Part shown: positions 1-9,513 of the stretch, one piece after another | How positions within the stretch are numbered: position 1 is the stretch's first letter | How the letters are laid out: every line of letters begins with the position of its first letter | Source: Crocinitomix catalasitica ATCC 23190 | Lineage (GTDB): Bacteria; Bacteroidota; Bacteroidia; Flavobacteriales_D; Crocinitomicaceae | Length of the DNA stretch: 64,000 bases | Direction of reading: 5' to 3' | NCBI RefSeq assembly: GCF_000621625.1 | Contig: NZ_JHXV01000009.1 | Location: 134,999 to 198,998, forward strand | Translations under genes and position numbers: made by a program | Notes under the pieces: generated by a model | Told to the model about the DNA's origin: nothing | Database searches by the model: none | The model's input: only the letters and a program-made list of their open reading frames with translations

Positions 1-78
1 AGCATTACTATTTATAGTTGAAATAAAAATTAAAACACCAATAAAAACAAAGCTATTTAATCTATATTTGATATTCAT
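1..78 (-). CDS. N-terminus of a secreted or membrane protein, cut by window edge
   Basis: Reading the minus strand from an ATG at 78 gives 26 open codons to the window edge. They encode a short basic start (Met-Asn-Ile-Lys-Tyr-Arg), a hydrophobic core, then Asn-Ser-Asn-Ala, which looks like a signal peptide ending at its cleavage site. The gene is divergent from the rhomboid gene with 35 bp between the starts. Only the leader is visible, so the mature product cannot be named. The reading frame and signal-like composition are seen; that it is a real gene is inferred. Confidence 0.5.
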   Translation of the reverse strand, partial: MNIKYRLNSFVFIGVLIFISTINSNA

Positions 79-113
79 TTTACAAAAATAATTAAAGTAT
101 TTCGGTCAATACT

Positions 114-674
114 ATGAAAATCACATTTAATTCTCCCGCAATATTAACGTTTTCCTTTATTAGTGCAGCTGTTTATATCCTAACCGGTCCACTTGGCTTA
201 TTTAAGTCGGCATTTATCTTATTTCCTGTTTGGGACTTTAGTCATTTTGAATGGTACTTTAGATTATTCTCTAACACTGTTGGCCACGCGAGTAGCAATC
301 ATTTAATGGGCAACTTGGCGTTAATTTTGTTATTAGGACCAATAGTTGAAGAAAAGTACGGAAGTAAAAACATGATATTCATGATTCTTATTACCGCTGT
401 GGTAACCTCTTTAATTCATATTAGTTTTTCAAATTCTGCATTGTTAGGAGCTAGTGGTATTGTATTCATGTTGATTCTATTGGTCTCTATGGCTAATTTT
501 AAGAATAATCAAATTCCACTGACCTTTATTTTGATTGTGATCATTTATTTGGGCAAAGAGATTCTGGGCTTTTTTCAAGATGATAATATATCACATACGA
601 CACATATTATTGGTGGCCTTTTAGGAGCTGTTTTTGGTTATTTATTCAGTCAAATGAAAATTAAAAAAGGGTAA
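114..674 (+). CDS. Rhomboid family intramembrane serine protease
   Basis: A 186-residue protein made almost entirely of membrane helices. It carries the rhomboid signature: a H-x4-H-x3-N pattern (H58, H63, N67) supplying the oxyanion-stabilising side, GASG with the nucleophile S114, and the partner histidine at about H164 before a glycine-rich last helix. These are the parts of the Ser-His dyad that cleaves substrates within the inner membrane. The length fits a minimal six-helix rhomboid core with no extra domains. It stands alone, 35 bp from a divergent gene. The family is clear; substrates are unknown. Confidence 0.85.
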   Translation: MKITFNSPAILTFSFISAAVYILTGPLGLFKSAFILFPVWDFSHFEWYFRLFSNTVGHASSNHLMGNLALILLLGPIVEEKYGSKNMIFMILITAVVTSLIHISFSNSALLGASGIVFMLILLVSMANFKNNQIPLTFILIVIIYLGKEILGFFQDDNISHTTHIIGGLLGAVFGYLFSQMKIKKG

Positions 675-935
675 TAATGAAAGAATAACTGATATTGTTA
701 GGAATTCGAACTATTATCATATTCTACTAAACTCTCTTTTCAAAAGTTTGACATTTCATTGAAACAAAAATATTAACTGAATATCTTAAAACAAATAGTG
801 ATTCGAAGATAAGCGCATCAAACGATTGCCAATTTGAGTTCTTGATTTTTAAAAAAGCTTAAATTCAAAAACTTATCTTCTATTCCTCTTACAGTGTCGA
901 TTGCTTTTGCTATTTTTATACCTCTAAAATAAACT

Positions 936-1904
936 ATGCAACAATTATCAGATAAAGAAGGTATTGATCTTCTAGCGAAAAAATTTCAAGTATTAAAAGC
1001 AGAAATTCACAAGGTTATTGTCGGGCAAGATGACGTGGTAAATCAAGTAATCATGTCAATATTCAGTCGTGGTCACAGTCTACTTGTAGGTGTTCCTGGT
1101 TTGGCTAAAACATTATTAATTCAAACAATTTCTGATGCATTAGGCTTGTCGTTTAAACGAATTCAGTTTACACCTGATTTGATGCCTTCAGATATAGTAG
1201 GTTCGGAAATTCTTGACGAAAACAGAACTTTTAAATTTATAAAAGGGCCAATTTTTGCCAATATTGTTTTAGCAGATGAGATCAATAGAACACCGCCAAA
1301 AACGCAAGCGGCTTTACTAGAAGCAATGCAGGAAAAAACGGTTACAGCTGCTGGTCAACGTTACGATTTAGACAAACCTTTCTTTGTATTGGCGACACAA
1401 AACCCAATTGAGCAAGAAGGAACATATCCTTTACCTGAAGCACAGTTAGACCGTTTTATGTTCAATATTTGGGTAGATTATCCAACATATGCCGAAGAAA
1501 TTGCGATTGTTAAAAACACTACAAGTGATACAAGTAGTCAATTAAATAAAGTTCTTTCAGGTGAAGAAATTATGTATTTTCAAAATTTAGTTCGACGAAT
1601 TCCCGTGCCTGAATTGGTGTACGAATATGCCGTTAAACTAGTCGGAAAAACACGTAAGAACAGTGAATTCACGCATCCTTTAACAGAGAAGTATTTGGAT
1701 TGGGGTGCAGGACCAAGAGCTTCACAATATTTGATTATTGGCGCAAAATGTCATGCAGCAATGAAAGGGAAATATTCTCCAGATATTGAAGATGTTAAAG
1801 CTGTTGCATTTGCAATTTTAAGACATCGTATTGTACGTAATTATCGTGCAGAAGCTGAAGGTTTCACAATGGAGAAAATTATTGAAACCTTGATGAACGA
1901 CTGA
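936..1904 (+). CDS. MoxR family AAA+ ATPase
   Basis: A 322-residue AAA+ protein with Walker A GVPGLAKT (residues 52-59), Walker B IVLADEIN (about 110-117), a sensor-like ATQNP stretch and the C-terminal lid domain (AAA_3 plus AAA_lid type). MoxR ATPases act as chaperones, often with von Willebrand A-domain proteins encoded beside them, to activate enzyme complexes or control envelope stress responses. Here no VWA or DUF58 gene follows: purB comes next after its own promoter. So this is an isolated MoxR whose partner, if any, lies elsewhere or upstream of the window. Length is normal for the family. Confidence 0.88.
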   Translation: MQQLSDKEGIDLLAKKFQVLKAEIHKVIVGQDDVVNQVIMSIFSRGHSLLVGVPGLAKTLLIQTISDALGLSFKRIQFTPDLMPSDIVGSEILDENRTFKFIKGPIFANIVLADEINRTPPKTQAALLEAMQEKTVTAAGQRYDLDKPFFVLATQNPIEQEGTYPLPEAQLDRFMFNIWVDYPTYAEEIAIVKNTTSDTSSQLNKVLSGEEIMYFQNLVRRIPVPELVYEYAVKLVGKTRKNSEFTHPLTEKYLDWGAGPRASQYLIIGAKCHAAMKGKYSPDIEDVKAVAFAILRHRIVRNYRAEAEGFTMEKIIETLMND

Positions 1905-2020
1905 GAATAATTTATTTCCCTAGTCCTGACTTAATGCTGTAAATCGCACCACATCGGTCGATCAAAATTATATTCCAACGTTTTCCGAGGGGCTGACTAG
2001 CTTTAATCCTTTGTTTTAAC

Positions 2021-2028
2021 TATCTTTG
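2021..2028 (+). promoter_or_regulatory. Promoter -7 box for purB
   Basis: TATCTTTG matches the Bacteroidota -7 consensus TAnnTTTG and lies 22 bp before the purB ATG, giving an expected leader of about 15 nt. I see no convincing TTTG -33 element at the usual 17-23 bp spacing, so the assignment rests on the -7 box and its position. Confidence 0.55.
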
Positions 2029-2050
2029 CCGCTTATTAAAAAGATAAAAA

Positions 2051-3400
2051 ATGAATGCTTTAACTGCCATTTCTCCTATCGACGGGAGATACAGAAGCAA
2101 AGTTGAAAAATTAGCTAATTATTTTTCTGAATTTGCATTAATCAAATATCGTGTAACTGTTGAGATCGAATATTTTATTGCGTTAACTGAAAATGACATT
2201 AAAGCATTAAGCGATTTCCCTAAAGACAGAATTGAGGCGTTAAGAAGAATCTATACTGATTTTACTGAAGCCGATGCTGAAAAAATTAAGGATATCGAAA
2301 AAACGACCAACCACGATGTAAAAGCGGTTGAGTATTTCATAAAAGATAAACTAGCTGCGCTAGATTTAGATAAATACGAAGAGTTTATTCATTTTGGATT
2401 AACTTCTCAAGACATAAACAATACAGCTGTTCCTTTAAGTTTACGTGATGCTGTACATGAAGAATATATTCCACTTCTAGATGAATTGATTCATACATTG
2501 AATGATTTGTCGCAAGCTTGGAAAGAGATTCCAATGTTAGCACGTACGCATGGACAACCGGCTTCTCCTACTCGTTTAGGAAAAGAAATTTTCGTTTTTG
2601 TTGAACGTTTAGACATTCAAAAAAGACAATTATTAGCTGTTCCTTTTTCTGCCAAATTTGGTGGAGCAACAGGAAATATGAATGCGCATTTTGTAGCTTA
2701 TCCTGAAAAGGATTGGGTTGCTTTTGCAAATAATTTCGTCAACAATACATTGAAAATTGAACGTAGCCAAACAACAACGCAAATTGAGCATTATGATAAT
2801 GCCGCTGCTTTGTTTGATGCAATGAAACGAATCAATTCAATTATTTTGGATTTAAATAGAGATATGTGGACATATATTTCTATGGATTATTTCAAACAAA
2901 AAATAAAAGATGGTGAGATCGGTTCTTCTGCTATGCCACATAAAGTTAATCCTATAGATTTTGAAAATTCTGAAGGAAATATTGGTCTAGCGAATGCACT
3001 TTTTGAACATTTAGCTGCTAAATTACCTGTTTCAAGATTACAAAGAGATTTAACCGATTCAACTGTATTAAGAAATGTAGGCGTTCCAATTGGCCACACA
3101 GTTATTGCTTTACATTCGACACTTAAAGGTTTGAATAAACTTTTATTAAACGAAGGTAAATTGGCAGCTGACTTAGAGCAAAACTGGGCTGTGGTTGCTG
3201 AAGCAATTCAAACTATTTTACGTCGTGAAGGTTATCCTAAACCTTACGAAGCGTTAAAAGGTTTAACAAGAACCAATACTTCGATTACTGCAGATAGTAT
3301 CGCAGAATTCATAAGTACTTTAGATGTTTCTGATGCTATTAAAGCTGAATTGAATGAAATAAATCCTCAAAACTTTACGGGGATTAATATGGTCCACTAG
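2051..3400 (+). CDS. purB: Adenylosuccinate lyase
   Basis: A 449-residue cytoplasmic enzyme of the fumarase/aspartase superfamily. It cleaves SAICAR to AICAR and adenylosuccinate to AMP, releasing fumarate, in two steps of purine synthesis. The superfamily signature SSAMPHKVNP (nt 2926-2955), holding the catalytic serine on the mobile loop, is intact, as are the TSQDINNTA and ARTHGQPASPT motifs carrying substrate-binding and catalytic residues. Length matches the long PurB subtype (about 450). It has its own promoter and appears monocistronic. The partner enzyme purA is also in this window at 37817-39085 but is not linked in an operon. Confidence 0.95.
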   Translation: MNALTAISPIDGRYRSKVEKLANYFSEFALIKYRVTVEIEYFIALTENDIKALSDFPKDRIEALRRIYTDFTEADAEKIKDIEKTTNHDVKAVEYFIKDKLAALDLDKYEEFIHFGLTSQDINNTAVPLSLRDAVHEEYIPLLDELIHTLNDLSQAWKEIPMLARTHGQPASPTRLGKEIFVFVERLDIQKRQLLAVPFSAKFGGATGNMNAHFVAYPEKDWVAFANNFVNNTLKIERSQTTTQIEHYDNAAALFDAMKRINSIILDLNRDMWTYISMDYFKQKIKDGEIGSSAMPHKVNPIDFENSEGNIGLANALFEHLAAKLPVSRLQRDLTDSTVLRNVGVPIGHTVIALHSTLKGLNKLLLNEGKLAADLEQNWAVVAEAIQTILRREGYPKPYEALKGLTRTNTSITADSIAEFISTLDVSDAIKAELNEINPQNFTGINMVH

Positions 3401-3513
3401 ACTATTGCCAATTATTTTATCGTTCTACTCACTAAGTGATTAATTCTTGATGATCCTTAAACTAAAATCTATATTTTAGCTATCAGTAATCATTTGCATT
3501 TAACTGAACTAAA

Positions 3514-4512
3514 ATGAGCAGAAGAAAATTCTTAAAAACCAGTGCATTGGCAACAGGTGGAATTCTATTAGCTGGCTGCGTTCAAGCTACCGAGAATAAA
3601 GCTATCGATAAACCGATTGTCCCAAAACCGCAATTGAATAAACCTATTGTTATTTCTACTTGGATTCATGGGTTGGATGCCAATCAAGGAGCATGGAAGG
3701 TATTGTCGAATAAAGGAACGGCCTTAGACGCTGTTGAACAAGGCGTGAGAATTACGGAGTCAGAAAAAGACAATAGAAGTGTTGGTATTGGTGGCTTACC
3801 AGATCGAGATGGTATTGTAACTTTAGATGCATGTATCATGAACCACGAAAACGAATGTGGTGCAGTAGGTTGTTTGACAGATATAGAACATCCCATTTCT
3901 GTTGCTCGTAAAGTAATGGAAGACACACCACATGTGATGCTTGTTGGTCAAGGTGCATACGATTTTGCTATTGAAAAGGGTTTTCCTAAAATAGATTTGT
4001 TGACACCTGAATCAAAAACTCTTTGGGAAGAATGGAAAGCATCTGAGGATTTAAAAAAGCCTGAAATTAATTCAGAAAATCACGATACTATAGGAATGTT
4101 GGCCATGGATGCTGATGGAAATATTTCTGGTGCTTGTACTACCAGTGGGTGGGCTTATAAATTACACGGTCGCATTGGAGATTCTCCTATAATTGGCGCA
4201 GGATTATTTGTTGATAACGAAGTTGGCGGTGCATGTGCAACTGGCTTGGGAGAAGCTGTTATTCGTATTGCTGGAAGTGCAACGGTTGTAGAATTGATGC
4301 GACATGGAAAATCACCACAAGAGGCTTGTGAAATAGCTGTCAATCGAATCATAGCTAAACATAAGGATATCACAGGCTTACAGGTTGGTTTCTTAGCCAT
4401 GAATAATAATGGAGAAGTTGGGGCACATAGTGTATTTGCAGGATTTAATTATGCGCTCACCAAAAAAGACACACACGAATTAATTGATGCTACTTATGAG
4501 AATGAATGGTAG
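3514..4512 (+). CDS. N4-(beta-N-acetylglucosaminyl)-L-asparaginase, Tat lipoprotein
   Basis: A 332-residue Ntn-hydrolase that hydrolyses the GlcNAc-Asn bond, the last step in taking apart N-linked glycopeptides. The precursor autocleaves before the nucleophile threonine in the HDTIGM motif (T192), giving alpha and beta chains; the beta chain keeps the GRIGDSPIIGAG and ATGLGEA substrate-pocket motifs. The N-terminus SRRKFLK is a near-perfect twin-arginine signal followed by LAGC (C22), so the enzyme should be exported folded and lipidated. Flavobacterial glycosylasparaginases are well known. It heads an operon of glycan-degrading genes and overlaps the next gene by 17 bp. Confidence 0.9.
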   Translation: MSRRKFLKTSALATGGILLAGCVQATENKAIDKPIVPKPQLNKPIVISTWIHGLDANQGAWKVLSNKGTALDAVEQGVRITESEKDNRSVGIGGLPDRDGIVTLDACIMNHENECGAVGCLTDIEHPISVARKVMEDTPHVMLVGQGAYDFAIEKGFPKIDLLTPESKTLWEEWKASEDLKKPEINSENHDTIGMLAMDADGNISGACTTSGWAYKLHGRIGDSPIIGAGLFVDNEVGGACATGLGEAVIRIAGSATVVELMRHGKSPQEACEIAVNRIIAKHKDITGLQVGFLAMNNNGEVGAHSVFAGFNYALTKKDTHELIDATYENEW

Positions 4513-6769
4513 ATTATTGCTGGCTTTCTTCGTACTCTTCATCACAAGTTGTAGTCATCGAATCAATGAAAATATTATTTTTAAATCAGCAGGTGAAATT
4601 GACATCATTCCGCAAGTAAGCGAGTTGGAAGTTCTTGATGGTTATTTTAAATTGGACCAAGAAACAGTAATTCTAACCTATCCAACATCAAAAATTACGG
4701 CCAGTTTATTACAAGAAGCTATTCGTGAATCTTCGAATTTCACGCCTGAGATAGTGATCATCAACAATACTGATCAGTCCCTCAAATATACTTCTTATAT
4801 CTTCTTGAATAGCATGATAAAAACAGCTAACCAAGAGGGATATATTTTAAGTATTGACAAACATAAAGTTGAAATAAATGGTAAAACGAATGCAGCAAAA
4901 GGGCATGCTATTCAAACCTTAAAACAATTATTTGTACCCGAATTCTTCGCTAAAGAAAAAAGAGACCAATGGTTTTTACCTTGTTTAAAAATAAGTGATG
5001 CACCAAAATTTAGTCACCGTGGAATGCTTTTGGATTGTGCCCGTCACTTTTTTGAGAAGACAACCGTTAAAAAATACATCGACTTACTCGCTTTTTATAA
5101 AATGAATGTGTTGCATTGGCATTTAACCGAGGATCAAGGTTGGCGGATTGAAATTGATGCCTTCCCTCAACTAACGGAAGTTGGTGCTTGGCGAATAGAA
5201 GCCAATGGAGAAAGATATGGCGGCTTTTATACGAAAGATGATATTAGAGAAATAGTAAAGTACGCAGCCGATAGAAACATCACCATCATTCCCGAAATTG
5301 AATTACCAGGGCATGCACAAGCTGCAATTGCATCCTACCCTCACCTATCTTGCACTGGCGATTCTGTTGATGTTGTGAATGATTGGGGCGTTTTTAAAGA
5401 AATCTATTGTGCCGGAAATGATACCGTATTTGACTTTCTAGAAACTGTATTGACTGAAGTGATGGAATTATTCCCAAGTCAGTACATTCATATAGGTGGT
5501 GACGAAGCACCAAAATTCAGATGGGAACATTGTGATAAATGTCAAAAAAGAATTGCGAACGAATCGTTAAAAGATGAACATGAATTACAATCCTATTTTA
5601 TTCATCGCATTGAAAAGTTTTTGAATAAAAATGGACGAAAGATAATTGGCTGGGACGAGATTCTTGAAGGCGGTTTATCTCCTACCGCAACTGTTCAAAG
5701 TTGGAGAGGTTTTGACGGTGGAATTACAGCAGCTAATGCCAATCAATACGCAATTATGTCTCCAACCAGTCATTGCTATTTCGATTATGATTTAAAATCA
5801 ATCGATTTAAAGAAAGTATATACATTCAATCCAATTCCTGCGGATTTAGCGAAGGATAAACATCAATTTATTCTGGGTAGTGAATGTAATCTATGGTCTG
5901 AACATATTCCTGATGAAAAAGCTTTAGATGCAAAGGTTTTCCCTAGAATGTTAGCAATAGCCGAAGTACTTTGGACTGATCTTGCGCAACAAAACTATGC
6001 TGATTTTCAAAGTAGATTATCTACACATTACCATTACTTAAAATACTTTAATGTCGCTTATGGATTAGAAGGTCTACCTGGTAAAATATCTATCAATATT
6101 GAAGAAGGAATTGTTCATATTTCAGGCGAACCTGGAAATGATGAGATATCCATGGAATATAAATGGGGCAAAAACAGTGCTTTTACGGAACTGACAAAAG
6201 AAATTTCCCTTACACAATCAGATACACTATTTATTCAACCTTATAAAAACAAGGAAAAATATGGAACTTTAATTCAATATGTTTTTGCATATCATTCAGG
6301 CATCGGTACGACAATCAATTATACAACTGAATTTGCTGAACAATACCATGCGGGCGGTAAAACAGCACTTGTTGATGGGAAATTAGGCTCAGCCGATTTT
6401 AAGGATGAGAACTGGCAAGGGTTCTGGGAAACAGGATTCGCAACCATCATGGAATTTAAAGACTTGACCAAAATCAGCCACTTTTCAACGCATTTTTATC
6501 AATATTCTAATTCGTGGATCTTTATGCCTGAAGAATTGATGATCACAGGATCTAAAGATGGCGTAAAATATTTTCCAATCGGCACAATTAAGGCTAAAAC
6601 AAATCCAAAAGAACGCGGTAAAATTATTGAAGAATTTAAACTTGATTTCGATCCTATTGAACTAAAAACCTTAAAAATAACCGCTAAACATTTAAAAAAA
6701 GTTCCTGATTGGCATGAGGCTGCAGGTGCAGGAACATGGCTATTTACAGATGAATTAATTGTCAAATGA
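4496..6769 (+). CDS. Beta-N-acetylhexosaminidase, GH20, lipoprotein
   Basis: About 757 residues from an ATG at 4496 (4502 is also possible); an earlier TTG at 4484 is less likely because the later starts already give a compact lipoprotein signal ending FITSC. Domains in order: GH20b N-terminal domain (to about 160), the GH20 TIM barrel (about 165-510) with HIGGDE carrying the catalytic Asp-Glu pair (D336/E337), then C-terminal beta domains, the last resembling a discoidin-type module. The enzyme removes terminal GlcNAc or GalNAc by substrate-assisted catalysis. It overlaps the asparaginase gene upstream and cutC downstream, consistent with translational coupling in an N-glycan operon. Confidence 0.9.
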   Translation: MRMNGRLLLAFFVLFITSCSHRINENIIFKSAGEIDIIPQVSELEVLDGYFKLDQETVILTYPTSKITASLLQEAIRESSNFTPEIVIINNTDQSLKYTSYIFLNSMIKTANQEGYILSIDKHKVEINGKTNAAKGHAIQTLKQLFVPEFFAKEKRDQWFLPCLKISDAPKFSHRGMLLDCARHFFEKTTVKKYIDLLAFYKMNVLHWHLTEDQGWRIEIDAFPQLTEVGAWRIEANGERYGGFYTKDDIREIVKYAADRNITIIPEIELPGHAQAAIASYPHLSCTGDSVDVVNDWGVFKEIYCAGNDTVFDFLETVLTEVMELFPSQYIHIGGDEAPKFRWEHCDKCQKRIANESLKDEHELQSYFIHRIEKFLNKNGRKIIGWDEILEGGLSPTATVQSWRGFDGGITAANANQYAIMSPTSHCYFDYDLKSIDLKKVYTFNPIPADLAKDKHQFILGSECNLWSEHIPDEKALDAKVFPRMLAIAEVLWTDLAQQNYADFQSRLSTHYHYLKYFNVAYGLEGLPGKISINIEEGIVHISGEPGNDEISMEYKWGKNSAFTELTKEISLTQSDTLFIQPYKNKEKYGTLIQYVFAYHSGIGTTINYTTEFAEQYHAGGKTALVDGKLGSADFKDENWQGFWETGFATIMEFKDLTKISHFSTHFYQYSNSWIFMPEELMITGSKDGVKYFPIGTIKAKTNPKERGKIIEEFKLDFDPIELKTLKITAKHLKKVPDWHEAAGAGTWLFTDELIVK

Positions 6770-7467
6770 AATTAGAGATATGCACAGAGAGCATTGCTAC
6801 CGCCGTATTTGCAGGCGAACTAAAAATTGATCGCATAGAACTTTGTTCTGCTTTAGATTTAGGTGGATTGACTCCAAGTTTTGGATTAATTGAAGCTTGC
6901 GTAGCACAAAGCAAATGCGAAACTCATGTAATGATTCGCCATAAAGCAGGTGACTTTGTTTATTCAGCTGAGGACATGAAAATAATGTCAAACGATATTG
7001 AAAAAGTCAAATTAGCGGGCGCACATGGCGTAGTTTTCGGTTGTCTGACAGCAACCAACGAGATTGACTTTCAACATACAAATTTATTGACGGAACAGGC
7101 AAAAAATATAGGATTAGAAGTCACATTTCACCGTGCTTTTGATTTTGTATTAAACCCTATTGAAGCGCTCAACCAGCTTATTGACATTGGAATTGATCGC
7201 ATTTTGACTTCTGGGGGTCAAGAAAAGGCTGAAAATGGGCTTGAATTGATTCGTACGCTCGTTAAAACTGCTGAAAATCGTATACAAATAATGGCTGGAA
7301 GTGGAATTAATGCTGAAAATGCCAAACTTTTTACGTCTGCAAATGTCGATGCTATTCATTTTTCCGGTGACCTAAAAACTGCAGCACTTAGCGGTTTTGG
7401 AATGGGAAATAATGTATCAATAAATTCAAATAAAATTAAAGCTATTCATCAACTCATTAGAGGATGA
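6766..7467 (+). CDS. cutC: CutC family TIM-barrel protein
   Basis: A 233-residue protein without signal peptide. It has the CutC landmarks: the opening LEICTESIATA, RIELCSALDLGGLTPS, the HRAFD motif, RILTSGG and the late IMAGSGI strand. The family was named for copper homeostasis in E. coli, but its biochemical activity is unsettled. Here it starts on the ATGA overlap with the GH20 stop and overlaps the beta-mannosidase start in the same way, so it is translated as part of the glycan operon. That context suggests a role linked to sugar use rather than copper; this is inference. Length is slightly below the roughly 248 residues of E. coli CutC. Confidence 0.85.
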   Translation: MKLEICTESIATAVFAGELKIDRIELCSALDLGGLTPSFGLIEACVAQSKCETHVMIRHKAGDFVYSAEDMKIMSNDIEKVKLAGAHGVVFGCLTATNEIDFQHTNLLTEQAKNIGLEVTFHRAFDFVLNPIEALNQLIDIGIDRILTSGGQEKAENGLELIRTLVKTAENRIQIMAGSGINAENAKLFTSANVDAIHFSGDLKTAALSGFGMGNNVSINSNKIKAIHQLIRG

Positions 7468-9449
7468 AATATTTAATCATTCTATTTGCTTTAGTATTTA
7501 TAATTCGTTGTGAAAATTCGAATCAAATTCCAACACACAAAATCCAATTGTCTGCGGAATGGACTTTTAAGCAAACGGATAAAATGGAATGGTTTCCGGC
7601 GACAGTTCCAGGAGTTGTGCATACCGATTTATTGGCGAATCAATTAATTGAAGATCCTTATTGGGAAAACAACGAATTAGAATTGCAATGGATTGAAAAC
7701 GAATCCTGGTCGTATAAAAACGAATTTTTAGTAGATGAAAAACAGCTCGAATTTGAGAATATTACCATTGATTTTGAAGGCTTGGACACTTATGCCAAGG
7801 TCTATCTAAATGGATCACTCCTGCTCAAAGCAGACAATATGTTTCGGTCGTGGAAAAAGGATATAAAAGAAAATCTGATTATTGGGAAGAATGAGTTATT
7901 GATTGTTTTTGAATCTCCGATTGCACACAATAAAGCAATTGTTCAATCAGCCAACTATAAATTGCCTTCGGGAAATGAAAAAGGCGACATTCAAGTTAGT
8001 TCCTATACAAGAAAAGCCGCTTATCATTTTGGTTGGGATTGGGGACCACGATTTGTCACTGCAGGAATTTGGAGACCGGTTTCCATAAATTCGTGGAATG
8101 GAGTCGAAATCGAAAATGTACAAGTACAAACTATCTCAATTAGCGATTCTTTAGCAAAATTGAGATTTATCATACAAATTGACGCCAAAATAGAAGAAAA
8201 CAATCAATTATTCATCCAAATTGAGAATGAATTAAAACCAATTGCATCTGGTCAAAAAACAATTCAATTCGATATTAATGTGAAGAACCCCAAATTATGG
8301 GAATGTAATGGTTTAGGAGATCCTTATATTTACGAGTATCCAATCAAGTTATTGCATGGGGAAAATTGTATTGACAGTCTGATTCAAAAGGTAGGCATCA
8401 GAACAATTGAATTAATTAACGAACCTGATAAAATTGGTACATCGTTTTACTTTAAGTTGAATGGAAAGCCCATTTTTATGAAAGGTGCGAATTACATACC
8501 TCAAGATCTGTTTTTGCCAAGCGTTGATTCTGCCCGATACATCAAACTCATCAATCAAATTAAGGAATTAAACATCAATATGATTCGAGTTTGGGGCGGT
8601 GGGATTTACGAGCGTGATTTCTTTTATGATTTATGCGACCAAAACGGAATTCTTGTTTGGCAAGACTTCATGTTCGCTGGAAGTATGTATCCAGGTGACA
8701 AAGCTTTTAAAGCCAATGTAAGCGAAGAAGTCAAACAGAACATCATTCGATTGCGGAATCACCCTTGTATTGCGCTATGGTGCGGAAATAACGAAATAGA
8801 AGTCGCATGGAACAATTGGGGTTGGCAAAAACAATTTGATTATTCCACAACGGATTCTGTAGAAATTTGGCATAATTACCTCAGCATTTTCGACACGATT
8901 ATTCCACAAATAATTGATACTTATAATCCTCTAGTCAATTATACGCGCACTTCACCTTTGAGCAATTGGGGAACACCTGAAAATTTCAATCATAGCTCCA
9001 TGCATTATTGGGGTGTATGGCATGGGAAAGATAATTTCGACGATTATGTAAAGAATATTGGACGTTTTATGGTTGAATATGGATTTCAATCATACCCTTC
9101 GATGGAAACTATTAAGCTGTTTACCAAAGATAGCAGTCGATATTTACAGTCAGCAGTGATGAAAAACAGACAGAAAAGTTATGTTGGGAATGGCTTAATT
9201 CAACAAGAAATTGAACGTTATTATGCCCCCTCAGATTCCTTTGAAGATTTTATAATGAAGAGCCAAAAGGTTCAGAGCATTGCTTTGGGCAAAGCAATTG
9301 AGGCACATTTAGCGGCAGAACCACATTGTATGGGCACACTTTTTTGGCAATTGAATGATTGTTGGCCTGGACCAAGTTGGAGTATCATTGATTATTACGG
9401 TAATAGAAAAATTGCTTATGATACTGTAAAAACGAAATTCAAAAATTAA
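7464..9449 (+). CDS. Beta-mannosidase, GH2 family, short C-terminus
   Basis: A 661-residue GH2 enzyme: sugar-binding jelly roll (about 20-190, with DLLANQLIEDPY), Ig-like domain (about 200-300), then the TIM barrel with acid/base E444 in CGNNE and nucleophile E538 in VEYGF. It should release mannose from the Man-beta-1,4-GlcNAc core. The chain stops soon after the FWQLNDCWPGPSWS motif, whereas most relatives continue for about 150-200 residues of C-terminal Ig-like domains, so these appear absent. The start MKYLIILFALVFIIRC resembles a lipoprotein signal, but Arg before the Cys is atypical. Last gene of the operon, ATGA overlap with cutC. Confidence 0.87.
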   Translation: MKYLIILFALVFIIRCENSNQIPTHKIQLSAEWTFKQTDKMEWFPATVPGVVHTDLLANQLIEDPYWENNELELQWIENESWSYKNEFLVDEKQLEFENITIDFEGLDTYAKVYLNGSLLLKADNMFRSWKKDIKENLIIGKNELLIVFESPIAHNKAIVQSANYKLPSGNEKGDIQVSSYTRKAAYHFGWDWGPRFVTAGIWRPVSINSWNGVEIENVQVQTISISDSLAKLRFIIQIDAKIEENNQLFIQIENELKPIASGQKTIQFDINVKNPKLWECNGLGDPYIYEYPIKLLHGENCIDSLIQKVGIRTIELINEPDKIGTSFYFKLNGKPIFMKGANYIPQDLFLPSVDSARYIKLINQIKELNINMIRVWGGGIYERDFFYDLCDQNGILVWQDFMFAGSMYPGDKAFKANVSEEVKQNIIRLRNHPCIALWCGNNEIEVAWNNWGWQKQFDYSTTDSVEIWHNYLSIFDTIIPQIIDTYNPLVNYTRTSPLSNWGTPENFNHSSMHYWGVWHGKDNFDDYVKNIGRFMVEYGFQSYPSMETIKLFTKDSSRYLQSAVMKNRQKSYVGNGLIQQEIERYYAPSDSFEDFIMKSQKVQSIALGKAIEAHLAAEPHCMGTLFWQLNDCWPGPSWSIIDYYGNRKIAYDTVKTKFKN

Positions 9450-9513
9450 ATTATATAAGATAGGCATAACGAAATCAATTTCAGAAATGCACTATCTTAA
9501 GATAACAGTGGAA

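Noticed and set aside
1920-2000. CTAGTC...GACTAG inverted repeat before purB
   Set aside because: Only 6-bp arms about 70 bp apart, not more than chance in such a sequence.
6766-7467. Copper homeostasis operon based on CutC
   Set aside because: No copper transporter, chaperone or regulator is nearby; the coupled genes are glycan hydrolases.
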